From contig DGRZ01000009.1 of the NCBI GenBank assembly GCA_002391195.1, forward strand, positions 1-49,917: a stretch of DNA of 49,917 nucleotides. Reading direction: 5' to 3'. The stretch comes from Fibrobacter sp. UBA4375 (GTDB lineage: Bacteria > Fibrobacterota > Fibrobacteria > Fibrobacterales > Fibrobacteraceae). A program made the translations under genes and the position numbers. Each line of letters starts with the position of its first letter. Within the stretch, counting starts at the first letter, position 1. The notes under the pieces were generated by a model. It had not been told where the DNA came from and did not search any database. It saw nothing but the letters and a program-made list of their open reading frames with translations. Shown in pieces: positions 38,253 through 46,070 of the stretch.

Positions 38253-40724
38253 CCCCACCACCTGCAGGGCGGCATATTTCAAGATGATGGTACGCAGGTT
38301 CCCGTCGCCAAAACGAACATCTACGCGGGCGTTGTCCCCTTCGCCGTAACAGCGGGTAACAGTCCCGACACCGTACTTGATGTGCCGCACCTTTGCTCCC
38401 GGATGGAAAGGATTCTCGCTGTACTCGTCATAGACAATTCGCGGGCCCGACGTATCCACAGACTGAGCGGTCGGCGCCACCTTTATGGGATTGCGATAGA
38501 CGATACGCCGGTCGTTCTTGCGGACCGAATCCGGAACGGAACTTCTGGAGCCGCCGAACCGAGACCCGCCCGAAAATCCCGACGAGCCCGTGCTAGAAGC
38601 TCCGGAGCCAAAGCTCCGGTTGCGAACAAAAGACGGAGCACTGTTGTAACGGGGCTTTTCAGGAGCATCAGGCGTCCAGCCCGAAAAGGCGGGCCGCTCA
38701 TCTATGCAGGGCGTAAATTCCACGACAGAAGGATCCAGTTCTTTCAAGAACCGGGACGGCGCAAAAGGCCGGATAGTCCCTTGGAAAAAGCGTCGTTCCG
38801 CATGGTACAGGTAAAGCTTCTTTTCGGCACGGGTACAGCCCACGTAGAACAGGCGACGTTCCTCTTCAAGCTGGTCGTTGGCCTCCTTGACACTCAGCAT
38901 GGAGCTTTCCCGAATCAACGGGAAAATACCGTCGTCACAGCCGGCAATGTGTACCGTATTGAATTCTAGCCCCTTCGCCATGTGGATGGTCATAAGAGTT
39001 ACATGGCCCTTGGAATCGTCCACCTTCTTGTCGGCATCGGTCAAGAGGGAAATGTCCTGCAAAAAGGCGTCCAGAGTCGCACCAGGATGTTCCTCGTCGA
39101 ATTCACGGATGGCGTTAATCATTTCATCGACGTTGCCTATCCGTTCGTCTGCAGAAAGCTCGTCGTCTTTCCGCAAGAATTCCTTGTAGGCGACATCGTT
39201 TACAATCCGTTCTGCCAGGAGCGGAAGTGGAGTCTCTCCGGCGGCCACCAGTTCTTTCCAGGACTGGACCAAGTCCACAAAGCCTTTCAGTTTGGGAGCG
39301 GAACGGGACACACCGCTAGCCTCGGCCACAAGCATCTGCCAGAAGGTCCCTTCGCCGTTTCGAACGCGGGCAAGGACATTTTCTACCGAAGTCTTGCCGA
39401 TGGCACGGGGCGGCGTGTTGATGACCCGCAGGTGGGCGGCGTCATCCTTTTCATTTGAAAGAAGACGCAAATACGAAAGAATATCCCGGACTTCCTTGCG
39501 GTCCCAGAACCGCGTGCCGCCAAAAATCACAGACGGAATACGGTTGTCGTTCAAGGCCTTTTCTATCACGCGGGACTGGGCATTGGTGCGGTAAAACACC
39601 GCCGTCTTGGAGTAACTCGCCTCACCCGCCACGGCAATCAAATCCGCTATCTGCTGGGCTTCGCTACGATCGTCCATCGTGTGCCTTACCCGAATGGGGT
39701 CGCCGGCTTCTTCCTTGGAATACACCACCTTCTGCATTTCCAGAGGGCGCACGTTGTGGGCTATTACGGAGCCCGCCCCCTTCACGATATTCGACGTAGA
39801 GCGGTAGTTACGTTCCAGCTTGACGATAGTCACCGGGGCAAAATCCCTATGGAAATTGCGGATAATCTTGATATTCGCTCCGCGCCAGCCGTAAATGCTC
39901 TGGTCGTCGTCGCCCACCACCGTCACATTTTTCTGCTCGTTAATGAGCAACTTCAAAAGCTCATACTGCACGTCGTTGGTATCTTGATACTCATCTACCA
40001 CCACGTACTTGTAGCGTTCCGCCAACTGGTCCGCTAAGTGGGGCACCTTCTGGAGCATAAGCACCGTATTGAACAGCAGGTCATCAAAGTCCATGGCGTT
40101 GGATTCCTTGAGGCGCTTCTGGTATTCCCCGTAAAGTCTTGCCATTCTCTCCTGGTCGGCAAATTCCGCGCGCATCATGGCAATTTCGGGAGTCTGCAAA
40201 ACAGCTTCGCCGTTGGTATATAGGATGGTGTTCTTGTACCGAGAAATGGCTCCATGAAGTTTTTTTACTTCGGACGCATCGTAATTTTCGCCCAGTTCTT
40301 CCTTGAGGATTTCTTTCAGAATCCGTTTCTGGTCATCGTCGTCATAGATGGAGAAATTGTTGTCGTACCAGGAGCCGCCCATGGCGTGAATCACGAAATC
40401 CTTGGTAAGGCAGAGCCGCAAAAGTTTCAGACACACGGAATGGAACGTACCCATCCAGTTGAAGGCCAGGCGGACCTGCAAAAGTTTCTGGATACGCTCC
40501 TTCATTTCGCGGGCGGCCTTGTTGGTAAACGTCACCGCCAAAATCCGGTCCGCCTCCACCTGATGGAACGACACCAGATGGGCAATCTTGTAGGTGATGG
40601 CACGCGTCTTGCCCGAACCCGCCCCGGCCAAAATCAGCATAGGGCCGTCAATCTTCTTGGCAGCCGCCGCCTGTTCCGGGTTCAGTTCACGATTCAAGAC
40701 CACATCATCAACCACATTAGCCAT
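38250..40724 (-). CDS. UvrD/PcrA-type ATP-dependent DNA helicase
   Basis: A superfamily 1A 3'-5' helicase for repair and replication restart. The 824-residue protein has motif I (ILAGAGSGKTRAITYKIAHL, about residue 28), Ia (AVTFTNKAAREMKERI), II (VVVDEYQDTNDVQYELL), III (VVGDDDQSIYGWRGA), IV (LERNYRST), V (VTLMTIHMAKGLEFNTVHI) and VI (EERRLFYVGCTRAEKKLYLY). A Gly/Ser/Arg-rich linker (about 690-750) leads to a C-terminal Tudor-like domain (VRHIKYGVGTVTRCYGEGD), as in PcrA. The ATG at 40724 has AGGAG upstream; the 36-codon open extension runs through promoter and terminator sequence. TACATTTG (40748-40741) is a promoter candidate. UvrD versus PcrA versus Rep is not decided. Confidence 0.93.
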   Translation of the reverse strand: MANVVDDVVLNRELNPEQAAAAKKIDGPMLILAGAGSGKTRAITYKIAHLVSFHQVEADRILAVTFTNKAAREMKERIQKLLQVRLAFNWMGTFHSVCLKLLRLCLTKDFVIHAMGGSWYDNNFSIYDDDDQKRILKEILKEELGENYDASEVKKLHGAISRYKNTILYTNGEAVLQTPEIAMMRAEFADQERMARLYGEYQKRLKESNAMDFDDLLFNTVLMLQKVPHLADQLAERYKYVVVDEYQDTNDVQYELLKLLINEQKNVTVVGDDDQSIYGWRGANIKIIRNFHRDFAPVTIVKLERNYRSTSNIVKGAGSVIAHNVRPLEMQKVVYSKEEAGDPIRVRHTMDDRSEAQQIADLIAVAGEASYSKTAVFYRTNAQSRVIEKALNDNRIPSVIFGGTRFWDRKEVRDILSYLRLLSNEKDDAAHLRVINTPPRAIGKTSVENVLARVRNGEGTFWQMLVAEASGVSRSAPKLKGFVDLVQSWKELVAAGETPLPLLAERIVNDVAYKEFLRKDDELSADERIGNVDEMINAIREFDEEHPGATLDAFLQDISLLTDADKKVDDSKGHVTLMTIHMAKGLEFNTVHIAGCDDGIFPLIRESSMLSVKEANDQLEEERRLFYVGCTRAEKKLYLYHAERRFFQGTIRPFAPSRFLKELDPSVVEFTPCIDERPAFSGWTPDAPEKPRYNSAPSFVRNRSFGSGASSTGSSGFSGGSRFGGSRSSVPDSVRKNDRRIVYRNPIKVAPTAQSVDTSGPRIVYDEYSENPFHPGAKVRHIKYGVGTVTRCYGEGDNARVDVRFGDGNLRTIILKYAALQVVG

Positions 40725-40740
40725 CAAAAAACTCCTTGCA

Positions 40741-40748
40741 CAAATGTA
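40741..40748 (-). promoter_or_regulatory. TAnnTTTG promoter element of the UvrD-like gene
   Basis: TACATTTG followed by TGC and AGGAG, 17 bases before the ATG at 40724. TTTG copies lie 17 and 22 bases upstream. Confidence 0.5.
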
Positions 40749-40787
40749 CAATATAAAAATTTTTTCAAAACAAATTGTATATGATAA

Positions 40788-40818
40788 AACGCAGGCCCAT
40801 GAGGCCTGCGTTTTTTTC
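40788..40818. terminator. Strong hairpin with T-run, probably bidirectional terminator
   Basis: CGCAGGCC (40790-40797) pairs with GGCCTGCG (40803-40810) over a five-base loop, followed by seven T on the plus strand and by TTTTATC on the minus strand. It would stop minus-strand read-through from the candidate small RNA before the helicase promoter. A smaller CTTGCC/GGCAAG hairpin (40818-40833) lies beside it. Confidence 0.65.
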
Positions 40819-40858
40819 TTGCCTTGCGGCAAGTCTCACCCTACATTCTTCAAAACTC

Positions 40859-40941
40859 AAAAAAGAGAGTGCTTCCGGTAGGTCCTACCCCGCGGTTCGA
40901 TCCGGCATCCCTTCTCCAGAACCAGGACTTACTGGAAGCAC
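40859..40941 (-). ncRNA. Candidate small structured RNA, about 80 bases
   Basis: Between mazG and the helicase gene lies a self-contained unit. GTGCTTCC (plus 40869-40876) and GGAAGCAC (40934-40941) pair perfectly; the pairing extends to 18 positions each (40869-40886 with 40924-40941), and an inner GGTTC/GAACC pair encloses a loop of about 20 bases. On the minus strand it has TATATT at 40953-40948, TTGTCC 18 bases upstream, a start near the first stem base, and TCTCTTTTTT (40868-40859) after the stem. Read on the plus strand, two A-C mismatches become G-U pairs, so the other orientation is possible; TTGCCT-N17-TACATT lies upstream there. It lacks the GGAA tetraloop and AGCA loop of SRP RNA. 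No known family recognised. Confidence 0.4.
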
Positions 40942-40960
40942 ATCCATAATATAACCCCAG

Positions 40961-40993
40961 AATAAAAGTCCGGACAAAAAAATCTGTCCGGAC
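40961..40993 (-). terminator. Rho-independent terminator of mazG
   Basis: On the minus strand GTCCGGACA (40993-40985) pairs with TGTCCGGAC (40976-40968), followed by TTTTATT. It lies about 27 bases after the mazG stop. The -35-like TTGTCC of the candidate small RNA overlaps its 3' arm. Confidence 0.8.
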
Positions 40994-41019
40994 CATAATC
41001 TACATTGGAATGTTCTTAG

Positions 41020-41844
41020 TTAGGTGGTAGGGGTTTGAGGTCGGTCGCCAGAGGCGGCCTTTGCCTGTTTCCACATCTGCTGCAGGCCTTCCAGGCCCAC
41101 CTCGGGCATTTCCTTGCCCATCTCCTTGCACATGGCCTCTACCTTGCGGAAACGCTTCTCGAACTTGCTGTTTGCCCGCTGGAGCGCAATGGAGGCATTG
41201 AACCCGCAGTGGCGCGCCACGTTCACCAAGCTGAACATGATATCGCCGAATTCGTCTTCCAGACGGTCGATATTTGCATTTTTTTCAGAAATTCCTTGCA
41301 TTTCGGCGCGAAATTCTGTAAATTCTTCTTGGGCCTTTTCAAATACAGGTTCCCGGGCGTCCCAGTCGAACCCCGCCCTAGCGGCTCGACGGATGATGTC
41401 CTGGGCCCGGGCGAGCGGCGGCATGCTTTTGCTTACTTTGTCCATAACGGACCCGCCAGCTGTTTTCAGATTGTTCTTTTCGGAGGACTTGATTTTGTCC
41501 CACTGCCGCGAGACACCGGCGGCGTTCTCCACATGGGCATCCCCGAACACGTGAGGGTGCCTGCGGACCATCTTTTCGCAGATTCCCTGCACCACGTCAT
41601 CGACGGTAAAGTCACCGGACTCCTTCATGACCTGGGCGTGGAACACCACCTGCAAAAGCACGTCCCCAAGCTCTTCGCACATGTGGGAAGCGTCCCCCTC
41701 TTGGGCGGCATCGATAAACTCAAAACTCTCTTCTACCAAGTAAGGGAGCAGGGAATGGGTGGTCTGTTCCTTGTCCCAGGGGCATCCGTTTGCAGAACGG
41801 AGGCGCTCCATAATTTTCACCAAGTCGTCAAAGGAATATTTCAT
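41020..41844 (-). CDS. mazG: Nucleoside triphosphate pyrophosphohydrolase MazG
   Basis: Hydrolyses nucleoside triphosphates to monophosphates, a house-cleaning enzyme. The 274-residue protein has two MazG domains: the first with LRSANGCPWDKEQTTHSL, EESFEFIDA and CEELGDVLLQVVFHAQ (about 50-75), the second with DKVSKSMPPLARAQDIIRRA, AGFDWD and EDEFGDIMFSLVNVARHCG. The EExxE and ExxD metal-binding patterns are intact. I chose the ATG at 41844 because MKYSFDDLVKIMERLR is the family start; the longer open frame overlaps dprA on the other strand. The start codons of mazG and dprA are only three bases apart. TATCTTTC five bases before the ATG may be its promoter, inside dprA. Confidence 0.94.
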   Translation of the reverse strand: MKYSFDDLVKIMERLRSANGCPWDKEQTTHSLLPYLVEESFEFIDAAQEGDASHMCEELGDVLLQVVFHAQVMKESGDFTVDDVVQGICEKMVRRHPHVFGDAHVENAAGVSRQWDKIKSSEKNNLKTAGGSVMDKVSKSMPPLARAQDIIRRAARAGFDWDAREPVFEKAQEEFTEFRAEMQGISEKNANIDRLEDEFGDIMFSLVNVARHCGFNASIALQRANSKFEKRFRKVEAMCKEMGKEMPEVGLEGLQQMWKQAKAASGDRPQTPTT

Positions 41845-41847
41845 ACC

Positions 41848-42729
41848 ATGAAAGATAGAAACACCATCGCCTGCATCATCGACCATTTTCCCCTTTTGCT
41901 GGATTCTTCCATTTACCGCCCAAACAGGCTGTTCATCAAGGGGAACATCCCCGAAGGAATCGGGGTGGCCATGGTGGGCACCCGCAGGCCTTCTAACAGC
42001 GGGCGAGAACTCTGCCGCCACCTGGTCAGGTCTCTCCAGGGGACCCGTGCCGTGGTGGTGTCGGGACTTGCACAGGGCATAGACTTTTACTGTCACGAGG
42101 CGGCCCTAGATTTCGGAATCCCGACCATTGCAGTTCTTGCCCAGGGTCTGGACGCTCCCATACAGGGGTCGCGAAAGTTCCTGGCCGATCGGATTCTGGA
42201 AGAGGGCGGAGCCCTGGTCAGCGAATACGAAGGAAACACCTCCAGCTTCAAGGGAAACTTTGTCGCCCGGAACAAGATTATCAGCGGGCTTTCCAAGTGC
42301 ACCGTCATAGTCCAGAGCAAGGTCCAGGGCGGCGCCCTCCTGACCGGCGAATTCACTAAGAAAGAAGGCAAGGCGCTCTACGCCTGCCCCGGAGATTTTG
42401 ACTGCGAGGTAGCCGGCGGCACCAACCAGCTGCTGGACCAAGGAGTTGCCTCCCCCGTTTTCATTCCCGAAAATCTGTACAAAGTAATAGGGTTTCCCCG
42501 CACCCAGGGTCCACAGATTGCCGAACTCGAACGGTCGGGCTGCAACCTGACCCAAGGCGCCAAGGAACTGTTCTTCAAGTTCAAGGGATTCCGAAAAACT
42601 TTTTCGGAGATTCAATCCGAGTTGACCCTAGCAACTCCCCAACTTTTAGCTATATTAACAGAACTGGAAATCGCGGGTCTTGCCGAAAGCAAGGACAATT
42701 TCCAGTTCTATTTCAACGGAGAGCCCTGA
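41848..42729 (+). CDS. dprA: DNA-processing protein DprA
   Basis: Binds incoming single-stranded DNA and loads RecA during transformation. The 293-residue protein carries the DprA Rossmann core: GVAMVGTRRPSNSGREL (about 39), VVVSGLAQGIDFYCHEAAL (about 65), TIAVLAQGLD, SEYEGNTSSFKGNFVARNKIISGLS (about 130) and GGALLTGEFTKKEGKALYACPGD, then GGTNQLLDQGV. A C-terminal winged helix follows (TFSEIQSELTLATPQLLAILTELE). The N-terminal SAM domain of longer DprA proteins is absent. The ATG at 41848 is the only good start, because further upstream the frame is antisense to mazG. AAGGA lies about 12 bases before it. It is translationally coupled to the FtsB-like gene. Confidence 0.9.
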   Translation: MKDRNTIACIIDHFPLLLDSSIYRPNRLFIKGNIPEGIGVAMVGTRRPSNSGRELCRHLVRSLQGTRAVVVSGLAQGIDFYCHEAALDFGIPTIAVLAQGLDAPIQGSRKFLADRILEEGGALVSEYEGNTSSFKGNFVARNKIISGLSKCTVIVQSKVQGGALLTGEFTKKEGKALYACPGDFDCEVAGGTNQLLDQGVASPVFIPENLYKVIGFPRTQGPQIAELERSGCNLTQGAKELFFKFKGFRKTFSEIQSELTLATPQLLAILTELEIAGLAESKDNFQFYFNGEP

Positions 42730-43010
42730 TGCACAAGAAGAAATACATCGCCATCATTGCCGTGCTGTTTCTGCTCTCCATCGTCGTGGCCGAACTGGCC
42801 TTTGGCAAGAACAGTTTCCCGAGACAAAACCAGGTCAAGCAAGAAATTGCCATGTACCAGGCCAAGGTGGATTCCCTCAACGCCCTCATCGAACAGTACA
42901 AAAAAGAAATCGAACTGCTCGAAAACGACTCCCTCTACAAAGAAGGAGTCCTCCGCAGCCGCTACGGCATGAGCCGCAAGGGCGAAAAAGTCTTTCAGTT
43001 GGTGGAATAA
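42729..43010 (+). CDS. FtsB/DivIC-like septum formation protein
   Basis: A 93-residue protein with a short cytoplasmic N-terminus (MHKKK), one membrane helix (YIAIIAVLFLLSIVVAELAF) and a coiled coil (VKQEIAMYQAKVDSLNALIEQ, then KKEIELLEND). It ends with the typical SLYKEGVLRSRYGMSRKGEKVF segment of the FtsB/DivIC family, which joins FtsL and FtsQ in the division septum. Its ATG overlaps the dprA stop (TGATG), so the two genes are cotranscribed. In many bacteria ftsB is beside eno or other genes, so this pairing with dprA is not usual. It converges with the RND gene, three bases between stops. Confidence 0.85.
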   Translation: MHKKKYIAIIAVLFLLSIVVAELAFGKNSFPRQNQVKQEIAMYQAKVDSLNALIEQYKKEIELLENDSLYKEGVLRSRYGMSRKGEKVFQLVE

Positions 43011-43013
43011 AGG

Positions 43014-46000
43014 CTAGGCCATCTTCGAGGCGTCGCTGGTAGAAACTTCTACCTTGCCCGCAAAGAAGCTGTAGGCCGCAGGCACAATAAAGAGGGTCAT
43101 GAAGGTGGCAAAGGTAAGGCCGCCTGCGATAGCGATGCCCATGGCGATGCGGCTCGGGGTGCCGGTGAGTATCAGCGGCACCGCGCCCAATACGGTGGAA
43201 AGGCTAGTCATGAGGATTGGGCGGAAGCGGCGTTCCGCCGCTTGCCGAGCCGCCTCCAGCTTGGAACATCCGGTATTCGCCGCAATCTGGTTTGCAAATT
43301 CCACAATCAAGATACCGTTCTTGGTCACAAGGGCAATCAAAAGAATCAGGGCGATTTCGCTAAAGATGTTCAGGGTCTGCCCCGTAATGAACAGGCAGGC
43401 AAGTGCCCCTGCCAAAGCCAGCGGCACCGTAAAGAAAATCACGAAGGGAGCGCGGAAACTTTCGAACTGCCCCGCCAACACCAGGAACACCAGCGCCAAG
43501 GCCAGCAAGAACACGATGTAGAGCCCGCTGGAACTTTCCTCGAATTCCTTGGAAGAGCCACTCAGGGCGGTACTCACGCTGGGGTATCCCTTAAGGACCT
43601 CTTTTGCAATCCGGCGCATTTCTTCGACGCCGTCGCCAATGGTCTTGCCGGAAACGAGGCCCGCCTGAATGGTGGCGGCGCTGAAACGGTTATACCGAGG
43701 AAGCGACGGCGACGCCGACTGTTCGCTGTAGGTGACAAAATTCTCGACGCTGACCAGCTCGCCCTTGCCGTTCTTGACCGTCAGCAAGGAAAGCCTTTCG
43801 GGAGTGCTGCGGTACTGGTAGCCCACCGCCCCGATGATGTCGTACTGGCGTCCGTCCTTGTAATATTCCCCATAGGTTTGGTCGCTTATCGCCAGCTGAA
43901 CCGCCTGGGCAATGTCGTTTACGCTGACCCCTTCTTCGTTGGCCTTGTCACGCAAAATCTCGATATGGAGTTCCGGCTTGGTAAATCGCAAATTCGTGTT
44001 CACCACGCTAAATACGGGACTCCTGCCCGCCGCCTCTTCGAACTTGGGCACCAGCGTACGCAAGACCTCGATATTTGGCGCTTGCAACACGAACTGTACC
44101 GGGAGTCCGCCCCTCTGGGTACTGATGCTCTGCGGTTCGAAAACCATCACCCGCAGATCGGGGTATTCACTACCCAAAATCTGGATAGACCGGGCAATCT
44201 CACTCTGGGGACGACGGGCCTTCTTGTCGTTGTTCAGGAATATGCGCATTCTGGAGTTACCCGCATTCCAAGCACCCGCCTGGATTTCGGTGTACTCGCT
44301 ACTGTCCATCAGCGCAATCACCTCTTCGGCAAAGGCATCGGCCATGCGCTTGGTTCGGTCCAGACTCACACCTTCGGGCATGTTCATGTTCACCATGACA
44401 GCGTTAGAATCTTCCGTAGGAGCCATTTCACTACTCATGTTGGTGTAGCAGAAATAGGCCACCGCCAAAAGCCCAAGCACCACAGGGAACAGCAAGAATC
44501 GCAATTTGAGGAACCCGCCGAGCAAAGCCGCATACACTCGGTTCAGCCAATCAAAGAAAGGTTCCGTCACCCGGAAGAACCACCCCTGTTTTTGCTGCCG
44601 CAAAAACTTGGAGCAGAGCATGGGCGAAAGCGTCAGGGCGCAGAAGGTAGAAAGGAACACCGTACCGATCATCACCGCCACGAACTCCCGGAACAGAAGC
44701 CCCGTGGTGCCGCCCAGGGCAAGCACCGGCACGAACACCGCCATAAGCACCACAGAAGTGGCGATTACCGCAAAGAAAATTTCGTTGGTACCTGCCACGG
44801 CCGCCTGTTTAGAATTCATGCCCTGCTCAATCTTGTGGTAGATGTTTTCCACAATCACTATAGCGTCGTCCACCACAAGGCCAATGGCAAGGACCATGGC
44901 AAGAAGGGTCAGCACGTTGATGGAAAATCCGCACAGGTATAGCACAAAGAAACTCCCCACCACGGAAACGGGAACCACCACCATGGGGATAAGGGTGGTG
45001 CGGGCTTCCCGCAAAAAGGCGAAGATAATGGCAATCACCAGCAAGAAGGCGATAAAGATGGTCTCCACCACTTCCTTGATAGAGGCGCGGATATTGATGG
45101 AAGTGTCCCGACCGTAAAGCACCTGTACCCCTTCGGGAATCTCCCTGCGGATATCCTCTACCCGCTTGTAGAATTCGTTGGCGATTTCCACATGGTTGGA
45201 GCCTGGCTGCGCCATCAGGGCCAGGGTAATGGAGTTCTTGCCGTTACGGCGGAATCCCGTGCGGGTATCCTTGGGTTCGTAATGAACATCCGCCACATCC
45301 GAAATGCGAATCACGGTTCCGTCGGCGGCGGTCTTTACCGCAATGTTTTCAAAAGCCTTTGGGTCCAGGATTCGTCCCAAAGTGCGGATAGAAAGGGTGG
45401 TCTCGCTACCTTCGATAGTTCCCGAAGGCAACTCCAGGTTGCCCTTCTTGAGGGCCGCCGACATCTCCGCTCCGGAAACGCCCAGGGCCTGCATACGCAC
45501 CGGGTCTATCCACAGGCGCACTGTCGGCCGCTTTTCGCCCCAGATGGCTACTTCCGATACACCAGAGATAGTCTGCAGGCGTTCCTTCACCTGGTTGTTC
45601 GCGATTTCCGAAACCTCCATGGGGTCCAGCTTGTCGCTCACCAAGCTCAGCATCAGAATCGGGTCGTTGTCGCTATCGGACTTATAGACCGTCGGTTCGT
45701 CTACATCGTCGGGCAAGCGACGGCGCACGCGGCTCACGCGGTCGCGGACTTCGTTGGCCGCCGCCTCCAAGTCCATGCCTGTCTCGAACTCGATGTTGAT
45801 GAAGGAAAATCCGTCGCGGCTGGTAGAGGTAAGGGCCTTGATGCCCGAGGCGCTGTTGATGGAAGCTTCCAAAATTTCAGTGACTTCGGCTTCTACCACG
45901 GCGGCATTTGCGCCAGGGTAAGAGGTTCTCACCTGGATCAGCGGGTAATCCACGTTGGGGTATTCGCGCACGCCCAAGTTGGACGCACCGAAAAAGCCCA

Positions 46001-46070
46001 ACAGCAAAATCACCAGGGCAACAACGCTCATCAGTACAGGGCGGCGGACCGAGAGCTGGCTTATGCTCAT
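43014..46070 (-). CDS. RND-family efflux transporter permease (AcrB/HAE1-like)
   Basis: Inner-membrane proton-driven pump of a tripartite efflux system. The 1018-residue protein has the RND layout: N-terminal helix (SVRRPVLMSVVALVILLLGFFG), a first periplasmic domain, six helices with the proton-relay segment LTLLAMVLAIGLVVDDAIVIVEN (two Asp near residue 405), a second periplasmic domain (about 560-850) and the last helices including ATFMTLFIVPAAYSFF. EYPNVDYPLIQVRTSYPGA at the start is typical of MexF/AcrB-like multidrug pumps. I chose the ATG at 46070; it overlaps the adaptor stop by one base (TGATG), and the preceding in-frame codon is TTG. No outer-membrane channel gene (TolC-type) is adjacent. 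Substrates unknown. Confidence 0.94.
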   Translation of the reverse strand: MSISQLSVRRPVLMSVVALVILLLGFFGASNLGVREYPNVDYPLIQVRTSYPGANAAVVEAEVTEILEASINSASGIKALTSTSRDGFSFINIEFETGMDLEAAANEVRDRVSRVRRRLPDDVDEPTVYKSDSDNDPILMLSLVSDKLDPMEVSEIANNQVKERLQTISGVSEVAIWGEKRPTVRLWIDPVRMQALGVSGAEMSAALKKGNLELPSGTIEGSETTLSIRTLGRILDPKAFENIAVKTAADGTVIRISDVADVHYEPKDTRTGFRRNGKNSITLALMAQPGSNHVEIANEFYKRVEDIRREIPEGVQVLYGRDTSINIRASIKEVVETIFIAFLLVIAIIFAFLREARTTLIPMVVVPVSVVGSFFVLYLCGFSINVLTLLAMVLAIGLVVDDAIVIVENIYHKIEQGMNSKQAAVAGTNEIFFAVIATSVVLMAVFVPVLALGGTTGLLFREFVAVMIGTVFLSTFCALTLSPMLCSKFLRQQKQGWFFRVTEPFFDWLNRVYAALLGGFLKLRFLLFPVVLGLLAVAYFCYTNMSSEMAPTEDSNAVMVNMNMPEGVSLDRTKRMADAFAEEVIALMDSSEYTEIQAGAWNAGNSRMRIFLNNDKKARRPQSEIARSIQILGSEYPDLRVMVFEPQSISTQRGGLPVQFVLQAPNIEVLRTLVPKFEEAAGRSPVFSVVNTNLRFTKPELHIEILRDKANEEGVSVNDIAQAVQLAISDQTYGEYYKDGRQYDIIGAVGYQYRSTPERLSLLTVKNGKGELVSVENFVTYSEQSASPSLPRYNRFSAATIQAGLVSGKTIGDGVEEMRRIAKEVLKGYPSVSTALSGSSKEFEESSSGLYIVFLLALALVFLVLAGQFESFRAPFVIFFTVPLALAGALACLFITGQTLNIFSEIALILLIALVTKNGILIVEFANQIAANTGCSKLEAARQAAERRFRPILMTSLSTVLGAVPLILTGTPSRIAMGIAIAGGLTFATFMTLFIVPAAYSFFAGKVEVSTSDASKMA

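Noticed and set aside
40725..40832. N-terminal extension of the UvrD-like helicase
   Set aside because: It would translate a promoter element and a terminator hairpin; the ATG at 40724 has a good AGGAG site and gives the normal helicase start.
40888..40920. GGTTCGATCC followed by TCTCCA, like the T-arm and 3' end of a tRNA
   Set aside because: The flanking bases do not form a five-pair T-stem, no matching acceptor 5' strand (GAAGGGA) is present upstream, and the segment is the loop of a longer hairpin.
40859..40941. SRP (4.5S) RNA gene
   Set aside because: Size and hairpin shape fit, but the GGAA tetraloop and the CAGG/AGCA internal loop needed for Ffh binding are missing at the tip.
41035..41847. 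N-terminal extension of dprA by about 270 codons
   Set aside because: The open frame is antisense to mazG, which has intact motifs, and shows no SAM-domain or DprA-like sequence.
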